DNA from: SHWB01 sp050246875
Lineage (GTDB): Bacteria > Pseudomonadota > Alphaproteobacteria > UBA6615
Reading direction: 5' to 3'
NCBI GenBank assembly: GCA_050246875.1
Contig: JBFWVF010000007.1
Location: 1-64,000 of the forward strand
Length of the DNA stretch: 64,000 nucleotides
How positions within the stretch are numbered: the first letter of the stretch is position 1; each line of letters begins with the position of its first letter. Both the position numbers and the translations under genes were made by a program. The notes under the pieces are model-generated. The model made no database searches. It was not told where the DNA came from and saw nothing but the letters and a program-made list of their open reading frames with translations. Positions 23,317 to 32,441 of this stretch are shown here, piece by piece.

Positions 23317-23323
23317 CTAGTAT
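23317..23323 (+). promoter_or_regulatory. Candidate -10 element (CTAGTAT) of the small exported protein gene
   Basis: CTAGTAT sits 47 bp before the ATG at 23370, next to an unusually T-rich patch (TATTTTTACC). The -35 match (GGGACA, 23295-23300) is poor, so this is a tentative call. Confidence 0.35.
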
Positions 23324-23369
23324 TTTTACCAGACTGGCGGTTTGCCCGTCTTCCGCGGAGGACTCTGCG

Positions 23370-23642
23370 ATGACCCGCATCCTGACCCTGACGGCGGCCT
23401 CGGCCCTCGCCGCCGCCCTCGCCCTGCCCGCCCTGGCCGGCGAGGTGGCCAAGAAATCCGAGGAGGCCTACGGCTGCGCCTGGGGCGAAAGCCCGGCCGC
23501 GACCGCCTCGGCCGAGCCGACGGCAGCGGACGAGGCCCAGGCCCGGATGATCGCCACCCTCGACAAATGGCTCGAGGACATGAAGACCCAGCCGGCGGCG
23601 GTCGCCGCCACGCCGGCGCCGGCCACAAGGCCGGGCAGCTAG
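23370..23642 (+). CDS. Small exported hypothetical protein (90 aa)
   Basis: Signal peptide of about 23 residues (MTRILTLTAASALAAALALPALAG). The mature part has one Cys (YGCAWGES), an Ala/Thr-rich stretch, a short amphipathic helix (ARMIATLDKWLEDMKTQ) and an Ala/Pro tail. No family is recognised. GGAGG lies a good distance before the ATG. It ends in a CTAG shared with the convergent DUF962 gene. A periplasmic location follows from the signal peptide only. Confidence 0.7.
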   Translation: MTRILTLTAASALAAALALPALAGEVAKKSEEAYGCAWGESPAATASAEPTAADEAQARMIATLDKWLEDMKTQPAAVAATPAPATRPGS

Positions 23643-23992
23643 CGCCCGCTTACGCCTGCCCGCCCCGGCACGCCGGCGCGGGCCAGTTCGGCGTCGAGCC
23701 GGCCGGCCGCGAACAGGCCGAGCATGCGGAAATCGCTGACGAACGACCACAGCGGGTGGTCGAAGGTCGCCGGCCGGTTGCGCTCGACCAAGGCGTGCGC
23801 GGCCCAGGCCGGGCCGTAACCCGCGACCAGCGCCGCCGCCAGCAGCCACCAGGTCTGCGTCGCCAGCCCGGCGACGAGCAGGGCGACGGCGACGGTGGTG
23901 CCGGCGAAGTGGATGGCGCGCGTCGCCGGGCGGGCATGCTCGCGCAGGTAATGCGGCCAGAATTCGTCGTAGCGGTCGTAAAGGCGAGGCAT
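23639..23992 (-). CDS. DUF962 (Mpo1-like) family membrane protein
   Basis: A 117-residue protein with the family start YDEFWPHYLREHARPATRAIHFAGT, two central hydrophobic segments (VAVALLVAGLATQTWWLLAAALVAGYG) and PATFDHPLWSFVSDFRMLGLF. DUF962 includes the yeast Mpo1 2-hydroxy-fatty-acid dioxygenase, whose Fe-binding histidines correspond to those in YLREH and IHFAG. Activity of the bacterial members is not established. It converges with the small exported protein gene, sharing CTAG stops. Confidence 0.85.
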   Translation of the reverse strand: MPRLYDRYDEFWPHYLREHARPATRAIHFAGTTVAVALLVAGLATQTWWLLAAALVAGYGPAWAAHALVERNRPATFDHPLWSFVSDFRMLGLFAAGRLDAELARAGVPGRAGVSGR

Positions 23993-24025
23993 AGCCGCCC
24001 TCCCCTTTTATTTTGAAACGGGCAC

Positions 24026-24054
24026 TTGTATTGCGCGGCAGGTCGTCCTAATTC
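24026..24054 (+). promoter_or_regulatory. Predicted promoter of asd
   Basis: TTGTAT (24026-24031) and TAATTC (24049-24054) are 17 bp apart, in an AT-richer patch, about 60 bp before the asd ATG. Confidence 0.5.
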
Positions 24055-24113
24055 GGTCGCCTTGATACCCGGCGCAACCGTGCGCCGGCCGCAGGAACAT
24101 CGGACGCCGCGCC

Positions 24114-25139
<1,026 letters not shown>

Positions 25140-25144
25140 CGACG

Positions 25145-25810
25145 ATGCGGCGGCCCGGCCTCGTGCTGGCATTGCTGACGGCGGCGCTCGGGCTCGCCGT
25201 CCCGGGGCCGGCGGCAGCGACCGACCCCGCCGCGGCCGGCCTGGCGCCGATCTCGGACGCCGAGTTCCGCGCCAACCCGCACGAGTACGTCAACGTCTTC
25301 CTGTCGCGCGACGACTGGGGCTCGGAGGCGTTGCGCGACTGCGAGGGCAAGCGGGACGCCGCAACGGCGCCGCTGCTGGTCAACCTTCGCCAGGCCATGC
25401 CGCCTATGGCGCAGCGCGGCGACTGGGCGGCACTGCGCGCGGCGGCCGAGGACTACGTGACCTGTGCCGTCGCGTCCGGCGACGACCGGACGATCGCCGC
25501 CGCCCTCGAGGCACGGGCCGGCGTCGAGATGCAGAGCGGCGGCATCCGCCGTTCGCCGGCCGGCGCCGCCTTCGCCAACCGCTTCTGGCTGGTCGCGGCC
25601 GACATCTACGGACAGACGGGCGCGCTGGGGCCGCAGGCCGGGGTCTACCTGCAGCTCGCCGACTTCTTCCACGCCATCGAGCGGTCCGGCCAAAACGCCT
25701 GCCGCGCCGTCGCCGCCGCGCTGGAGGCGGCGACGCGGGCGAAGGACGAACCGGTGCTCGCGCGAGCACGCGAGGCGAGGACGACATACCGCTGCCCGGG
25801 CGGTTCCTGA
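25145..25810 (+). CDS. Exported four-cysteine protein of unknown function (copy 1)
   Basis: A 221-residue protein with signal peptide 1-25 (MRRPGLVLALLTAALGLAVPGPAAA). The mature part is helical and contains exactly four cysteines (66, 107, 186, 217). They match the neighbouring paralogue in context (LRDCEGK, EDYVTCAV, QNACRAV, TYRCPGG) and spacing (41, 79, 31 residues). Shared blocks include RDDWGSEALRDC and AFANRFWLVAADIYG. I recognise no known family. ATG 25145 begins the signal peptide 6 bp after asd, so co-transcription with asd is likely. Two disulfides in the periplasm are inferred. Confidence 0.75.
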   Translation: MRRPGLVLALLTAALGLAVPGPAAATDPAAAGLAPISDAEFRANPHEYVNVFLSRDDWGSEALRDCEGKRDAATAPLLVNLRQAMPPMAQRGDWAALRAAAEDYVTCAVASGDDRTIAAALEARAGVEMQSGGIRRSPAGAAFANRFWLVAADIYGQTGALGPQAGVYLQLADFFHAIERSGQNACRAVAAALEAATRAKDEPVLARAREARTTYRCPGGS

Positions 25811-25867
25811 GCGGCGGGTGCGCGGCGGCCGCATCGGCTGGTCCATGCCGCGCCCGGAGGCACGACG

Positions 25868-26497
25868 ATGCGGCGTTGGCGTTGGCTCCTTGCCGCGACC
25901 CTTGTGCTGCCGCTCGTCGCGGCGGCCGCGCCGGGCCGCGCCCAGACGCCCGACATCACCGACGAGGTCTTCGCTTTCGTCATGGCGCAGATGCAGCGCG
26001 CCGACTGGGGCAGCGCGGCGCTGCGGCACTGCGGCGGCAAGGTCGACGAGGCGGCCGCCGCCGCGCTGCCGGCGCTGCAGGAACGCGTGGCGCTGACCCT
26101 GCTGACGCGCGACTGGGAACCGGCGCGGTCGGCGCTCGAGGATTACGTCGCCTGCTCGTTCGCGGCGCTGCGCCTCGATGCCCTCGGCGAGGCGCTCGAC
26201 CTGCGGGCCCAGCTCGAACGCTGGAACGGCGCGGCCTTCGAATCCCGCGCTTCGCGTACACTTTCCAACCGCCTCGCCCTCGCCGCCTCGCTGGTCTACG
26301 CAGCGGACGGCCGGCACGGCAAGCAGACGGAGGCGCTGGTCAAGCTCGCCGAGTTCCAAGATCTCTTCGACGACACCGGCATCGCGTGCAAGACCCTGTT
26401 CCTCGCCGGCGAGGCGGCCGCGCGCACGGACGATCCCGCCGCGACGCGGCGGGTGCGCGAGGCGGCGCAACGGCTCGCCTGCCCGCCGGCGCGCTGA
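25868..26497 (+). CDS. Exported four-cysteine protein of unknown function (copy 2)
   Basis: A 209-residue paralogue of the upstream gene. Signal peptide about 1-25 (MRRWRWLLAATLVLPLVAAAAPGRA). Cysteines 55, 96, 174 and 205 occur in LRHCGGK, EDYVACSF, GIACKTL and RLACPPAR with spacing 41, 78, 31. Shared segments include RADWGSAALRHC and SNRLALAASLVYAADG. No family recognised. It is 57 bp downstream of copy 1 and 3 bp upstream of the 4Fe-4S protein gene. Confidence 0.75.
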   Translation: MRRWRWLLAATLVLPLVAAAAPGRAQTPDITDEVFAFVMAQMQRADWGSAALRHCGGKVDEAAAAALPALQERVALTLLTRDWEPARSALEDYVACSFAALRLDALGEALDLRAQLERWNGAAFESRASRTLSNRLALAASLVYAADGRHGKQTEALVKLAEFQDLFDDTGIACKTLFLAGEAAARTDDPAATRRVREAAQRLACPPAR

Positions 26498-26500
26498 GCC

Positions 26501-27154
26501 ATGCCGACCGACCTCGCCGCCATTGCCGCTCTGCTGGCGCCGGCCGGGCTGATCGTGCGCGGCGGCTTCCACCCCGTTCCCGCTGACGGCGTGCCCGGCG
26601 CGCCGGCAACGCTGGTGATGGTCGGCAACGCCGGTCCCGCCATGTGGCGGGCCTTCCAGTCGTCCGCCATGGGCTCGCTCGACGCCTGGGTGCGCGGCGC
26701 CGTCGACCGCGTGGCGGCGCGCTGCGACGCCGGGTCGCTCTATCCCTTCGACGGCCCTCCATGGCTGCCCTTCCAGCGCTGGGCGTCGCGAGCCGAGCCG
26801 GTGCATCCTTCGCCGATCGGCGTGCTGATCCATCCCGAATTCGGGCTGTGGCACGCCTGGCGGGCGGCGCTGACCTTCACGGAGCGGCTGGACCTGCCGG
26901 ATGTCGAGACGCAACCGGCGCCGTGCGAGACCTGCGCGGCGAAGCCGTGCCTCGCCACCTGCCCGGCCGGCGCCTTCACCCCGGAAGGCTACGACGTGCC
27001 GGCCTGCACGGCGTATATCGACAGCGCCGGCGGAACCGATTGCTTGCATGAGGGCTGCCGTGCGCGGCGCGCCTGCCCGGTCGGCATGGACTGGCGCTAC
27101 GGGCCGGCGCAGGCCGAGTTCCACATGCGCGCGTTCCGGAAGGCGCAGGCGTAG
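26501..27154 (+). CDS. 4Fe-4S ferredoxin-like protein related to the C-terminal part of epoxyqueuosine reductase (QueG)
   Basis: A 217-residue protein. The cysteine cluster CETCAAKPCLATCPAGAF (Cys142, 145, 150, 154) and the second group Cys169, 181, 186, 192 (CLHEGCRARRACPV) fit two 4Fe-4S clusters as in QueG-type proteins. It lacks the full-length cobalamin-binding QueG body, so it is not a complete epoxyqueuosine reductase. The first 130 residues have MVGNAGPAMWRAF and WLPFQRWASRAEP, typical of a conserved alphaproteobacterial family of unknown role. It starts 3 bp after the four-Cys gene. Confidence 0.8.
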   Translation: MPTDLAAIAALLAPAGLIVRGGFHPVPADGVPGAPATLVMVGNAGPAMWRAFQSSAMGSLDAWVRGAVDRVAARCDAGSLYPFDGPPWLPFQRWASRAEPVHPSPIGVLIHPEFGLWHAWRAALTFTERLDLPDVETQPAPCETCAAKPCLATCPAGAFTPEGYDVPACTAYIDSAGGTDCLHEGCRARRACPVGMDWRYGPAQAEFHMRAFRKAQA

Positions 27155-27182
27155 CACGGCTGGGTACATCGAGCAGCGACGC

Positions 27183-27296
27183 CTCGTCCTGCGACAAGCT
27201 CAGGATGCGGCGTCGTTGGTAACGACGTACACGAATGCTGCACCCTGGCCCATTCCAACGAATGTCCTCATCCCGAGCCTGTCGAAGGATGGGGAC
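27183..27296. repeat. Dispersed palindromic repeat, family B, locus 3
   Basis: Inverted units 27183-27210 (GCGACAAGCTCAGGATG) and 27264-27296 (CCCGAGCCTGTCGAAGGATG). The spacer includes GTTGGTAACGAC and CCATTCCAACGAATG, the latter similar to the inner flanks at loci 2 and 4. It lies between two convergent genes. Confidence 0.8.
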
Positions 27297-27314
27297 ACGC
27301 ATGATGCTACCGAC

Positions 27315-28301
27315 CTACTTCGGCGGGTAGACGCCGGCCTCGCGGGCGCGCAGGCGGACCAGCGCGAGCACGGCGTCGATGGTCGGCGTCGGCACCTGCG
27401 CCAGCCGGCCCAGTTCGGCGACCGAGGCGACGAGGGCGTCGATCTCCATCGGACGGCCGAGTTCGAGATCCTGCAGCATCGAGGTCTTGTGCTCGCCGAC
27501 CTCACGCGCGCCGGCGATGCGGCGGTCGACGTCGATGGCGAAGCGCACGCCATGCGCCTCGCCGACGGCCTGCGCCTCGACCATCATCGCGCGGATGACG
27601 GCGTGCGTGCCCTCGTCGGCGAGCATGCCGGCGATGGTGGCACCGGTCAGCGCCGAGACGGGATTGAGGCTGACATTGCCCCACAGCTTGACCCACAGCT
27701 CGTCGCGGATGCGCGGCCGCACCGGCACGCGGAAGCCGGCACCCGACAGCGCCTTCGCCAGCGCCTCGACGCGCGGCGTCTTCTCGCCCGACGGCTCGCC
27801 CAGCGTGAAGCGGTCGCCGTACTCGTGCAGGATGACGCCCGGCTCGACGATGGTGGCGGCGGGATAGACGATGCAGCCGATGGCGCGCTCCGGGCCGATG
27901 GCGCGCCACTGCCGCCCCTCGGGATCGACGCTGTCGAGCCGCGTGCCTTCCAGCGCGCCGCCGTACCCGTAGAAGTACCACCACGGAATGCCGTTCTGCG
28001 CCGTCACCACGGCGGTTTCGGACCCGAGCATCGGCTCGAGCAGTTCCGCCGTCGCCCAGGCGGAATGCGCCTTGAGGCCGATGATGACGTAGTCCTGCGG
28101 CCCCGCCTCCGCCGGCGTGTCGGTGGCGTTGACCGCCACCGTGCGCTCCTCGCCGCCGATGCGCAGCGTCAGCCCCTTCGCGCGCATCGCCGCAAGATGC
28201 GGACCACGGGCGATGCAGGTGACCTCGCAGGTGCCAGCACGGGCCAGCTCGGCGGCGAGGTAGCCGCCGATGGCGCCGGCGCCGTAGATCGCGATCTTCA
28301 T
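27315..28301 (-). CDS. 2-dehydropantoate 2-reductase family protein (ketopantoate reductase-like)
   Basis: A 328-residue Rossmann NADPH enzyme of the ApbA/PanE family: MKIAIYGAGAIGGYLAAELA at the N-terminus, AQNGIPWW after the first domain, and a helical C-terminal domain with RDELWVKLWGNVSLNPVSALTGAT (the conserved catalytic Lys region). Family members reduce ketopantoate, but many act on other 2-ketoacids. The next gene upstream on the same strand encodes an oxalyl-CoA-ligase-like enzyme, 7 bp away. That makes a role outside pantothenate synthesis plausible, so no symbol is given. Confidence 0.88.
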   Translation of the reverse strand: MKIAIYGAGAIGGYLAAELARAGTCEVTCIARGPHLAAMRAKGLTLRIGGEERTVAVNATDTPAEAGPQDYVIIGLKAHSAWATAELLEPMLGSETAVVTAQNGIPWWYFYGYGGALEGTRLDSVDPEGRQWRAIGPERAIGCIVYPAATIVEPGVILHEYGDRFTLGEPSGEKTPRVEALAKALSGAGFRVPVRPRIRDELWVKLWGNVSLNPVSALTGATIAGMLADEGTHAVIRAMMVEAQAVGEAHGVRFAIDVDRRIAGAREVGEHKTSMLQDLELGRPMEIDALVASVAELGRLAQVPTPTIDAVLALVRLRAREAGVYPPK

Positions 28302-28308
28302 CGCCGCG

Positions 28309-29829
28309 TCAGGCTCCGAGGCCGAGCTTCTGCGCGAGGCCTATGCGCTGCAGCTTGCCGGTGGCACCCTTGGGAATCTCGTCGAGGATCACCACCTTGC
28401 GCGGCACCTTGAAGTCGGCGAGGCGGGTGGCGGCGAAGCTGCGGATGTCCTGCTCGCTCGCCGTCTGGCCCTCGCGCAGCACGATGGCGGCGCCAACCTC
28501 CTCGCCCAGCTTGTCGTGCGGCACGGCGAAGGTGACGGCCTGAGCGATGGCCGGATGGTCGAGCAGCACCTCGTCGACCTCGCGCGGCGAGATCTTTTCG
28601 CCGCCGCGGTTGATGATCTCCTTCAGGCGTCCGGTCAGCGACAGATAGCCGTCCTCGTCGAACGAACCCTGGTCGCCGGTGCGGAACCAGCCGTCGATGA
28701 AGGCCTCGGCGTTGGCCTTGGGATTGGCCTCGTAGCCCTTCGTCACGTTGGGGCCGCGGATGACGATCTCGCCGATAGCGCCGCGCGGCAGCAGCTTGCC
28801 GCCCTCGTCCATGATGGCGACCTCGGGACCGGCGGCGATGCCGACGGCGCCCGGCTTGCGCGCGCGCGGCGGCAGCGGGTTCGAGGCCATCTGGTGCGCC
28901 GCCTCGGTCATGCCGTAGCTCTCGATCACCGGGGCGCCGAAGGTCGCCTCCAGCTCCGCCATCACCTGCGGCGGCAGCGAGGACGAGGACGAACGGATGA
29001 AGCGCAGCTTTGCCCGCGCCACCGACTCCTTGTTGCGCTCGGCGCGCGCGACGATCGCCTGATGCATGGTCGGCACAGCCGTGTACCAGGACGGCTTCGC
29101 GTCATCGAGCCAGGCGAACACGCGCAGCGCGTTGAAGCCGGGCGTGCAGTAGACGCTCGCCCCGGCGGCCAGCGACGACAGCACGGCGGCGATGAGGCCG
29201 TGGATATGGAACAGCGGCATGATGTTCATGCAGCGGTCGTCGGCGGTCAGCGCCAGCGTCTCGCCGATGTGGCGGGCCGAGGCGCAGATGTTGGTCTGCG
29301 ACAGCGGCACGATCTTCGGCCGCGACGTGGTGCCCGAGGTGTGCAGCACGAGGGCCACGTCCTCCGGGCCCGCGGGGCCGGGCTTCGCCGCCTTGCCCTG
29401 TGCCGGCCCGTCGATGGTGAAGGTGCCGGCCGGCGCGCCGTCGGCCACGGCGATCTCGTAGATGGCGACGCCCAGCTCGCGCGCTACGGCGATGGCCGGC
29501 GAATCGCTGCCGCGCTCGACGAACAGAGCCTTGGCCTTGAGATCCTCGAGGTAGAAACGAAACTCGTCGGCCCGGTATCCCGGATTGAGCGGCGCCGTGG
29601 TCGCGCCAGCAGCGACGGCAACGAAGCAGGCGGCCATCTCCGGCCCGTTCGGCAGCACGATGGCGACGCGGTCGTCGCGGCCGATGCCGAGCGCGTTGAG
29701 GCGCGACACCGTGGCCGTCGCCAACGCACGCAACCCGCCATAGGTCAGCGTCGGACGATCGGGCGCGAGGATCGCTGCCGCGCCGTCGGCGCCACGGGCA
29801 AGAAGCTCGGAAACGGTGCTGGCGGTCAT
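28309..29829 (-). CDS. AMP-dependent acyl-CoA synthetase, oxalate--CoA ligase-like (AAE3/Pcs60 type)
   Basis: A 506-residue ANL-superfamily enzyme: LHTSGTTSRPKIVPLSQ (P-loop), IMPLFHIHGL, ESYGMTEAAHQMASNPLPP, GWFRTGDQGSFDEDGYL, and the C-terminal lysine in PKGATGKLQRI. The combination of MPLFHIHGL, the TAVPTMHQAI segment and MTEAAHQMASNPLPP matches the plant AAE3/yeast Pcs60 oxalyl-CoA synthetases more than long-chain acyl ligases. Substrate is inferred from this resemblance only. It is paired with the ketopantoate-reductase-like gene. Confidence 0.85.
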   Translation of the reverse strand: MTASTVSELLARGADGAAAILAPDRPTLTYGGLRALATATVSRLNALGIGRDDRVAIVLPNGPEMAACFVAVAAGATTAPLNPGYRADEFRFYLEDLKAKALFVERGSDSPAIAVARELGVAIYEIAVADGAPAGTFTIDGPAQGKAAKPGPAGPEDVALVLHTSGTTSRPKIVPLSQTNICASARHIGETLALTADDRCMNIMPLFHIHGLIAAVLSSLAAGASVYCTPGFNALRVFAWLDDAKPSWYTAVPTMHQAIVARAERNKESVARAKLRFIRSSSSSLPPQVMAELEATFGAPVIESYGMTEAAHQMASNPLPPRARKPGAVGIAAGPEVAIMDEGGKLLPRGAIGEIVIRGPNVTKGYEANPKANAEAFIDGWFRTGDQGSFDEDGYLSLTGRLKEIINRGGEKISPREVDEVLLDHPAIAQAVTFAVPHDKLGEEVGAAIVLREGQTASEQDIRSFAATRLADFKVPRKVVILDEIPKGATGKLQRIGLAQKLGLGA

Positions 29830-29947
29830 CGGCCACTCTCCGGCTGCGGCGGTGCGGGCGGAGACGGGCGCCCGCGCGGGCGCGAGGCCCTCGGAGCGGC
29901 TGTTCTAGCAGGGGGGCGGGGGCCGGCCAAGCCGGCCGGCAGCGCCG

Positions 29948-30289
29948 TCAGGCGACGCGCACGACGAGGGGACGCGCGCCCATGGCCAGCAGGGCGACGG
30001 TCTCGCCGGGGGCGAACAACTCGATCGACGCGGCGAGTGTCGGATAGGCGGCAACGCCACGAGCATGCGGGGTGCGCGGCCCGGCGACCACGCCTTCCGT
30101 CAGGCGCTTCGCGAGCCACGGGGCCGCGGCCGGGCCGGCCTCGTCGCCGCCGCGCAACGGCGCGCGGACAGGCAGGAGCCGCCCGACCGGCCGGTCCGTG
30201 TCGGCCCCGGACTCCGCGGCCGGCCCTGCCGACGCGCCGCGCGGCCCGGCGGCATACGCCGGGCGGGCGGCAGTGGGACCTATGGGCAT
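29948..30289 (-). CDS. Hypothetical protein (113 aa)
   Basis: The frame starts MPIGPTAARPAYAAGPRGAS and ends in a more structured part (APWLAKRLTEGVVAGPRTP, PTLAASIELFAPGETVALLAMGARPLVVRVA). The N-terminal half is low-complexity Ala/Pro/Gly. The C-terminal strand-like pattern looks like real coding sequence, but I recognise no family. It starts in the AT-rich intergenic region shared with the divergent PAS–GGDEF–EAL gene. An ATG further upstream (30367) is possible. Confidence 0.5.
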   Translation of the reverse strand: MPIGPTAARPAYAAGPRGASAGPAAESGADTDRPVGRLLPVRAPLRGGDEAGPAAAPWLAKRLTEGVVAGPRTPHARGVAAYPTLAASIELFAPGETVALLAMGARPLVVRVA

Positions 30290-30377
30290 GAGCAAGGACA
30301 AATCAGTCCTCCGCGAGCACGTTGCTCGATCACCGTGAAATCTATGCTTCCGTTGTCTCGACTTCAACTGGCATACG

Positions 30378-30418
30378 TATAAAATTCAACGGATTATTAA
30401 CCATATTCATTAACCATA
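30378..30418. promoter_or_regulatory. AT-rich divergent control region with direct repeat ATTAACCATA
   Basis: TATAAA (30378-30383) is followed by two exact copies of ATTAACCATA (30396-30405 and 30409-30418; 13-bp period). This sits between a divergent hypothetical gene and the cyclic-di-GMP gene. The TTAA half-sites are 9 bp apart, not the 7 bp of a CtrA box. A regulator-binding site is inferred. Confidence 0.4.
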
Positions 30419-30557
30419 CTCTCCGCCGCGCCGATGCCGCCCGCCGTCGTTGCCCGACCATTACCGTTTCTTAACGTGTACCCCGGTACCGTTGCCTCTG
30501 CGTGCCCCTCCCGCTCCACCGGAGGCGTGGCACGCAAGCGGATGAGGCGGCTGGCCC

Positions 30558-32267
30558 GTGTCGAGGATCGCTGCAGTTCCCGATCGCGACGGCGACGTCC
30601 GGGCGGCACCCGAGCCGCTGGACGACGCGCCGCTCGCCGACCTGCTCGGCGTGCTGATCGCCTCGGGCGACCTGTTCTACGAATGGCACCTGGCGGCCGA
30701 CCGCATCGAATGGATGTCGGGCACGTCGAGCGTGCTGGCGGTCGCCGCGCCCGACGCCATCGCCAGCGGCGACGACTTCCTTCGCCGCATCCACCCCGAG
30801 GACCTGCCGCGCCGCATGATCGCCCTGTCGCGGCATTTCGATTCCGGCGACAGCTTCGACTGCGAGTTCCGCGTACGCGGCGACGACGGCGTCTTCCGCT
30901 GGGTGCAGGAGCGCGCGGTCGCCGCCGTGACGCCGATCGGACGGCCCGAGCGCCTGACCGGCGTACTGCGCGACATCGACGAACGCAAGCGCGCCGAGCA
31001 TCAGGTGACCTTCCTGCGCAACCACGATGCGCTGACCGGCCACTACAACCGCCTGCGCTTGCGCGAGGCGCTGGAACAGGCGATCGAATCGCACATGCGG
31101 CGCGGCGTGCAGGGCGGCTTTCTCGTCGTCGGCATCGACAAGCTGAACGTCGCCGCCGAGGTCTACGGCGAGGACTCCGCCGATGCCGTCGTGCTGGCCT
31201 CCGCCCAGCGCATCGAAAGCTGCCTGCGCGGCGGCGATATCGTCGGCCGCGTCGGTTTCGACCGCTTCGCCGTGGTGCTGCCGAACTGCACCGAGGACCA
31301 GGTGGCGGCGGTCGCCGACCGCTTCCTCGCGGCCATCCGCGAGGCGCCCGTGGCCACGCCGGCGGGACCGCTGCACGTCACGGCATCGGCCGGCGCGACC
31401 GTCTTTCCCTCCAACGTCGACGGCGCGCGCGAGGTCGTGCGGCAGGCCGAGAGCGCGCTGCGCAACGCCCGCCGGCTGGGCTGCGACTGCTATTCCGAAT
31501 TCCGCGACATCCCGCCGCGCACGCTCAAGTTTCCGCCCGACCTGTCGGTCGCCGACCAGGTGAAGCGGGCGCTGCGCGACGACCGCATCGTGCTCGCCTA
31601 CCAGCCGGTCGTCGACGCCGGCGACGGCCGGCCCGTCTTCTGGGAGGGCCTCGCCCGCATGATCGACGAGGACGGCAACCTCGTGCCGGCGGGCGCCTAC
31701 GTGCCGATCGTCGAGCAGATGGGGCTGATGCGGCTGATCGACCGGCGCGTCCTCGACCTCGGCATCGCCACGCTTGAACAGCACCGGGACGTCTCGCTGT
31801 CGATCAATGTCTCCGGTCTCACGGCCGTCGACCCGGTGTGGCTGCGACGCCTCAGCGAGGCGCTCGCCCACCGTCCCGACATGGCCGCCCGGCTGATCCT
31901 CGAGATCACCGAGACGGTGGCGCTCGACGACATCGACGAGTCCTCACGCTTCGTGCGGACGCTGGCCGAACTCGGCTGCCGCGTCGCGCTCGACGATTTC
32001 GGCGCCGGCTTCACGTCGTTCCGCCACCTGCGCTCGCTCAACGTCGCCATGGTCAAGATCGACGGCTCGTTCGTGCGCGGCCTCGCCGGCAACGCCGACA
32101 ACATGCTGTTCGTCCGCACCCTGTTGCAGCTCGCCAAGGGCATGGGGCTGACCGCCGTCGCGGAATGGGTCGAGACGGAGGTCGAGGCCGACATCCTGCG
32201 CCAGGAAGGCGCGGATTTCCTGCAGGGCTTCCACTGCGGCCGGCCGACCCGCACGCCCGACTGGTAG
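30558..32267 (+). CDS. PAS–GGDEF(degenerate)–EAL cyclic-di-GMP signalling protein
   Basis: A 569-residue protein starting with GTG. A PAS_3-like fold lies at about 30-145 (FYEWHLAADRIEWMSG to GVLRDIDERKRAEHQV). The GGDEF-type domain at about 150-310 has HDALTGHYNRL, but its active-site motif reads GFDRF, so cyclase activity is probably lost. The EAL domain is at about 325-565 with EGLAR for EALxR, INVSG, ITETV, LDDFGAGFTSF, VKIDGSF and AEWVETE. These retain the metal and catalytic residues, and EGL variants can be active. It has no membrane segment, so it is probably a cytoplasmic phosphodiesterase controlled by PAS. No cognate partner is adjacent. Confidence 0.92.
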   Translation: MSRIAAVPDRDGDVRAAPEPLDDAPLADLLGVLIASGDLFYEWHLAADRIEWMSGTSSVLAVAAPDAIASGDDFLRRIHPEDLPRRMIALSRHFDSGDSFDCEFRVRGDDGVFRWVQERAVAAVTPIGRPERLTGVLRDIDERKRAEHQVTFLRNHDALTGHYNRLRLREALEQAIESHMRRGVQGGFLVVGIDKLNVAAEVYGEDSADAVVLASAQRIESCLRGGDIVGRVGFDRFAVVLPNCTEDQVAAVADRFLAAIREAPVATPAGPLHVTASAGATVFPSNVDGAREVVRQAESALRNARRLGCDCYSEFRDIPPRTLKFPPDLSVADQVKRALRDDRIVLAYQPVVDAGDGRPVFWEGLARMIDEDGNLVPAGAYVPIVEQMGLMRLIDRRVLDLGIATLEQHRDVSLSINVSGLTAVDPVWLRRLSEALAHRPDMAARLILEITETVALDDIDESSRFVRTLAELGCRVALDDFGAGFTSFRHLRSLNVAMVKIDGSFVRGLAGNADNMLFVRTLLQLAKGMGLTAVAEWVETEVEADILRQEGADFLQGFHCGRPTRTPDW

Positions 32268-32370
32268 CGCGGACGACGCCCACCGCGCCCACGCCGTTCC
32301 CACACGAAACGCCCGCGAACCGCCGCTGCCGACGCGCACGCGCAATGGGCCGCGTGGGCACGTCCCCGTC

Positions 32371-32400
32371 TCGACCGGCCGGCGAAAGTCTGCCTAGAGT
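32371..32400 (+). promoter_or_regulatory. Candidate promoter of fhs
   Basis: TCGACC (32371-32376) and TAGAGT (32395-32400) are 18 bp apart. The -10 is part of CTAGAGT, like other start regions here. The -35 is poor. Confidence 0.35.
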
Positions 32401-32441
32401 GCCGCCGCGAACAGGGATGCAACGACAAGAAGCGAACACAG

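Noticed and set aside
30396..30418. CtrA binding site
   Set aside because: TTAA half-sites are 9 bp apart instead of 7, so only a generic direct repeat was recorded.
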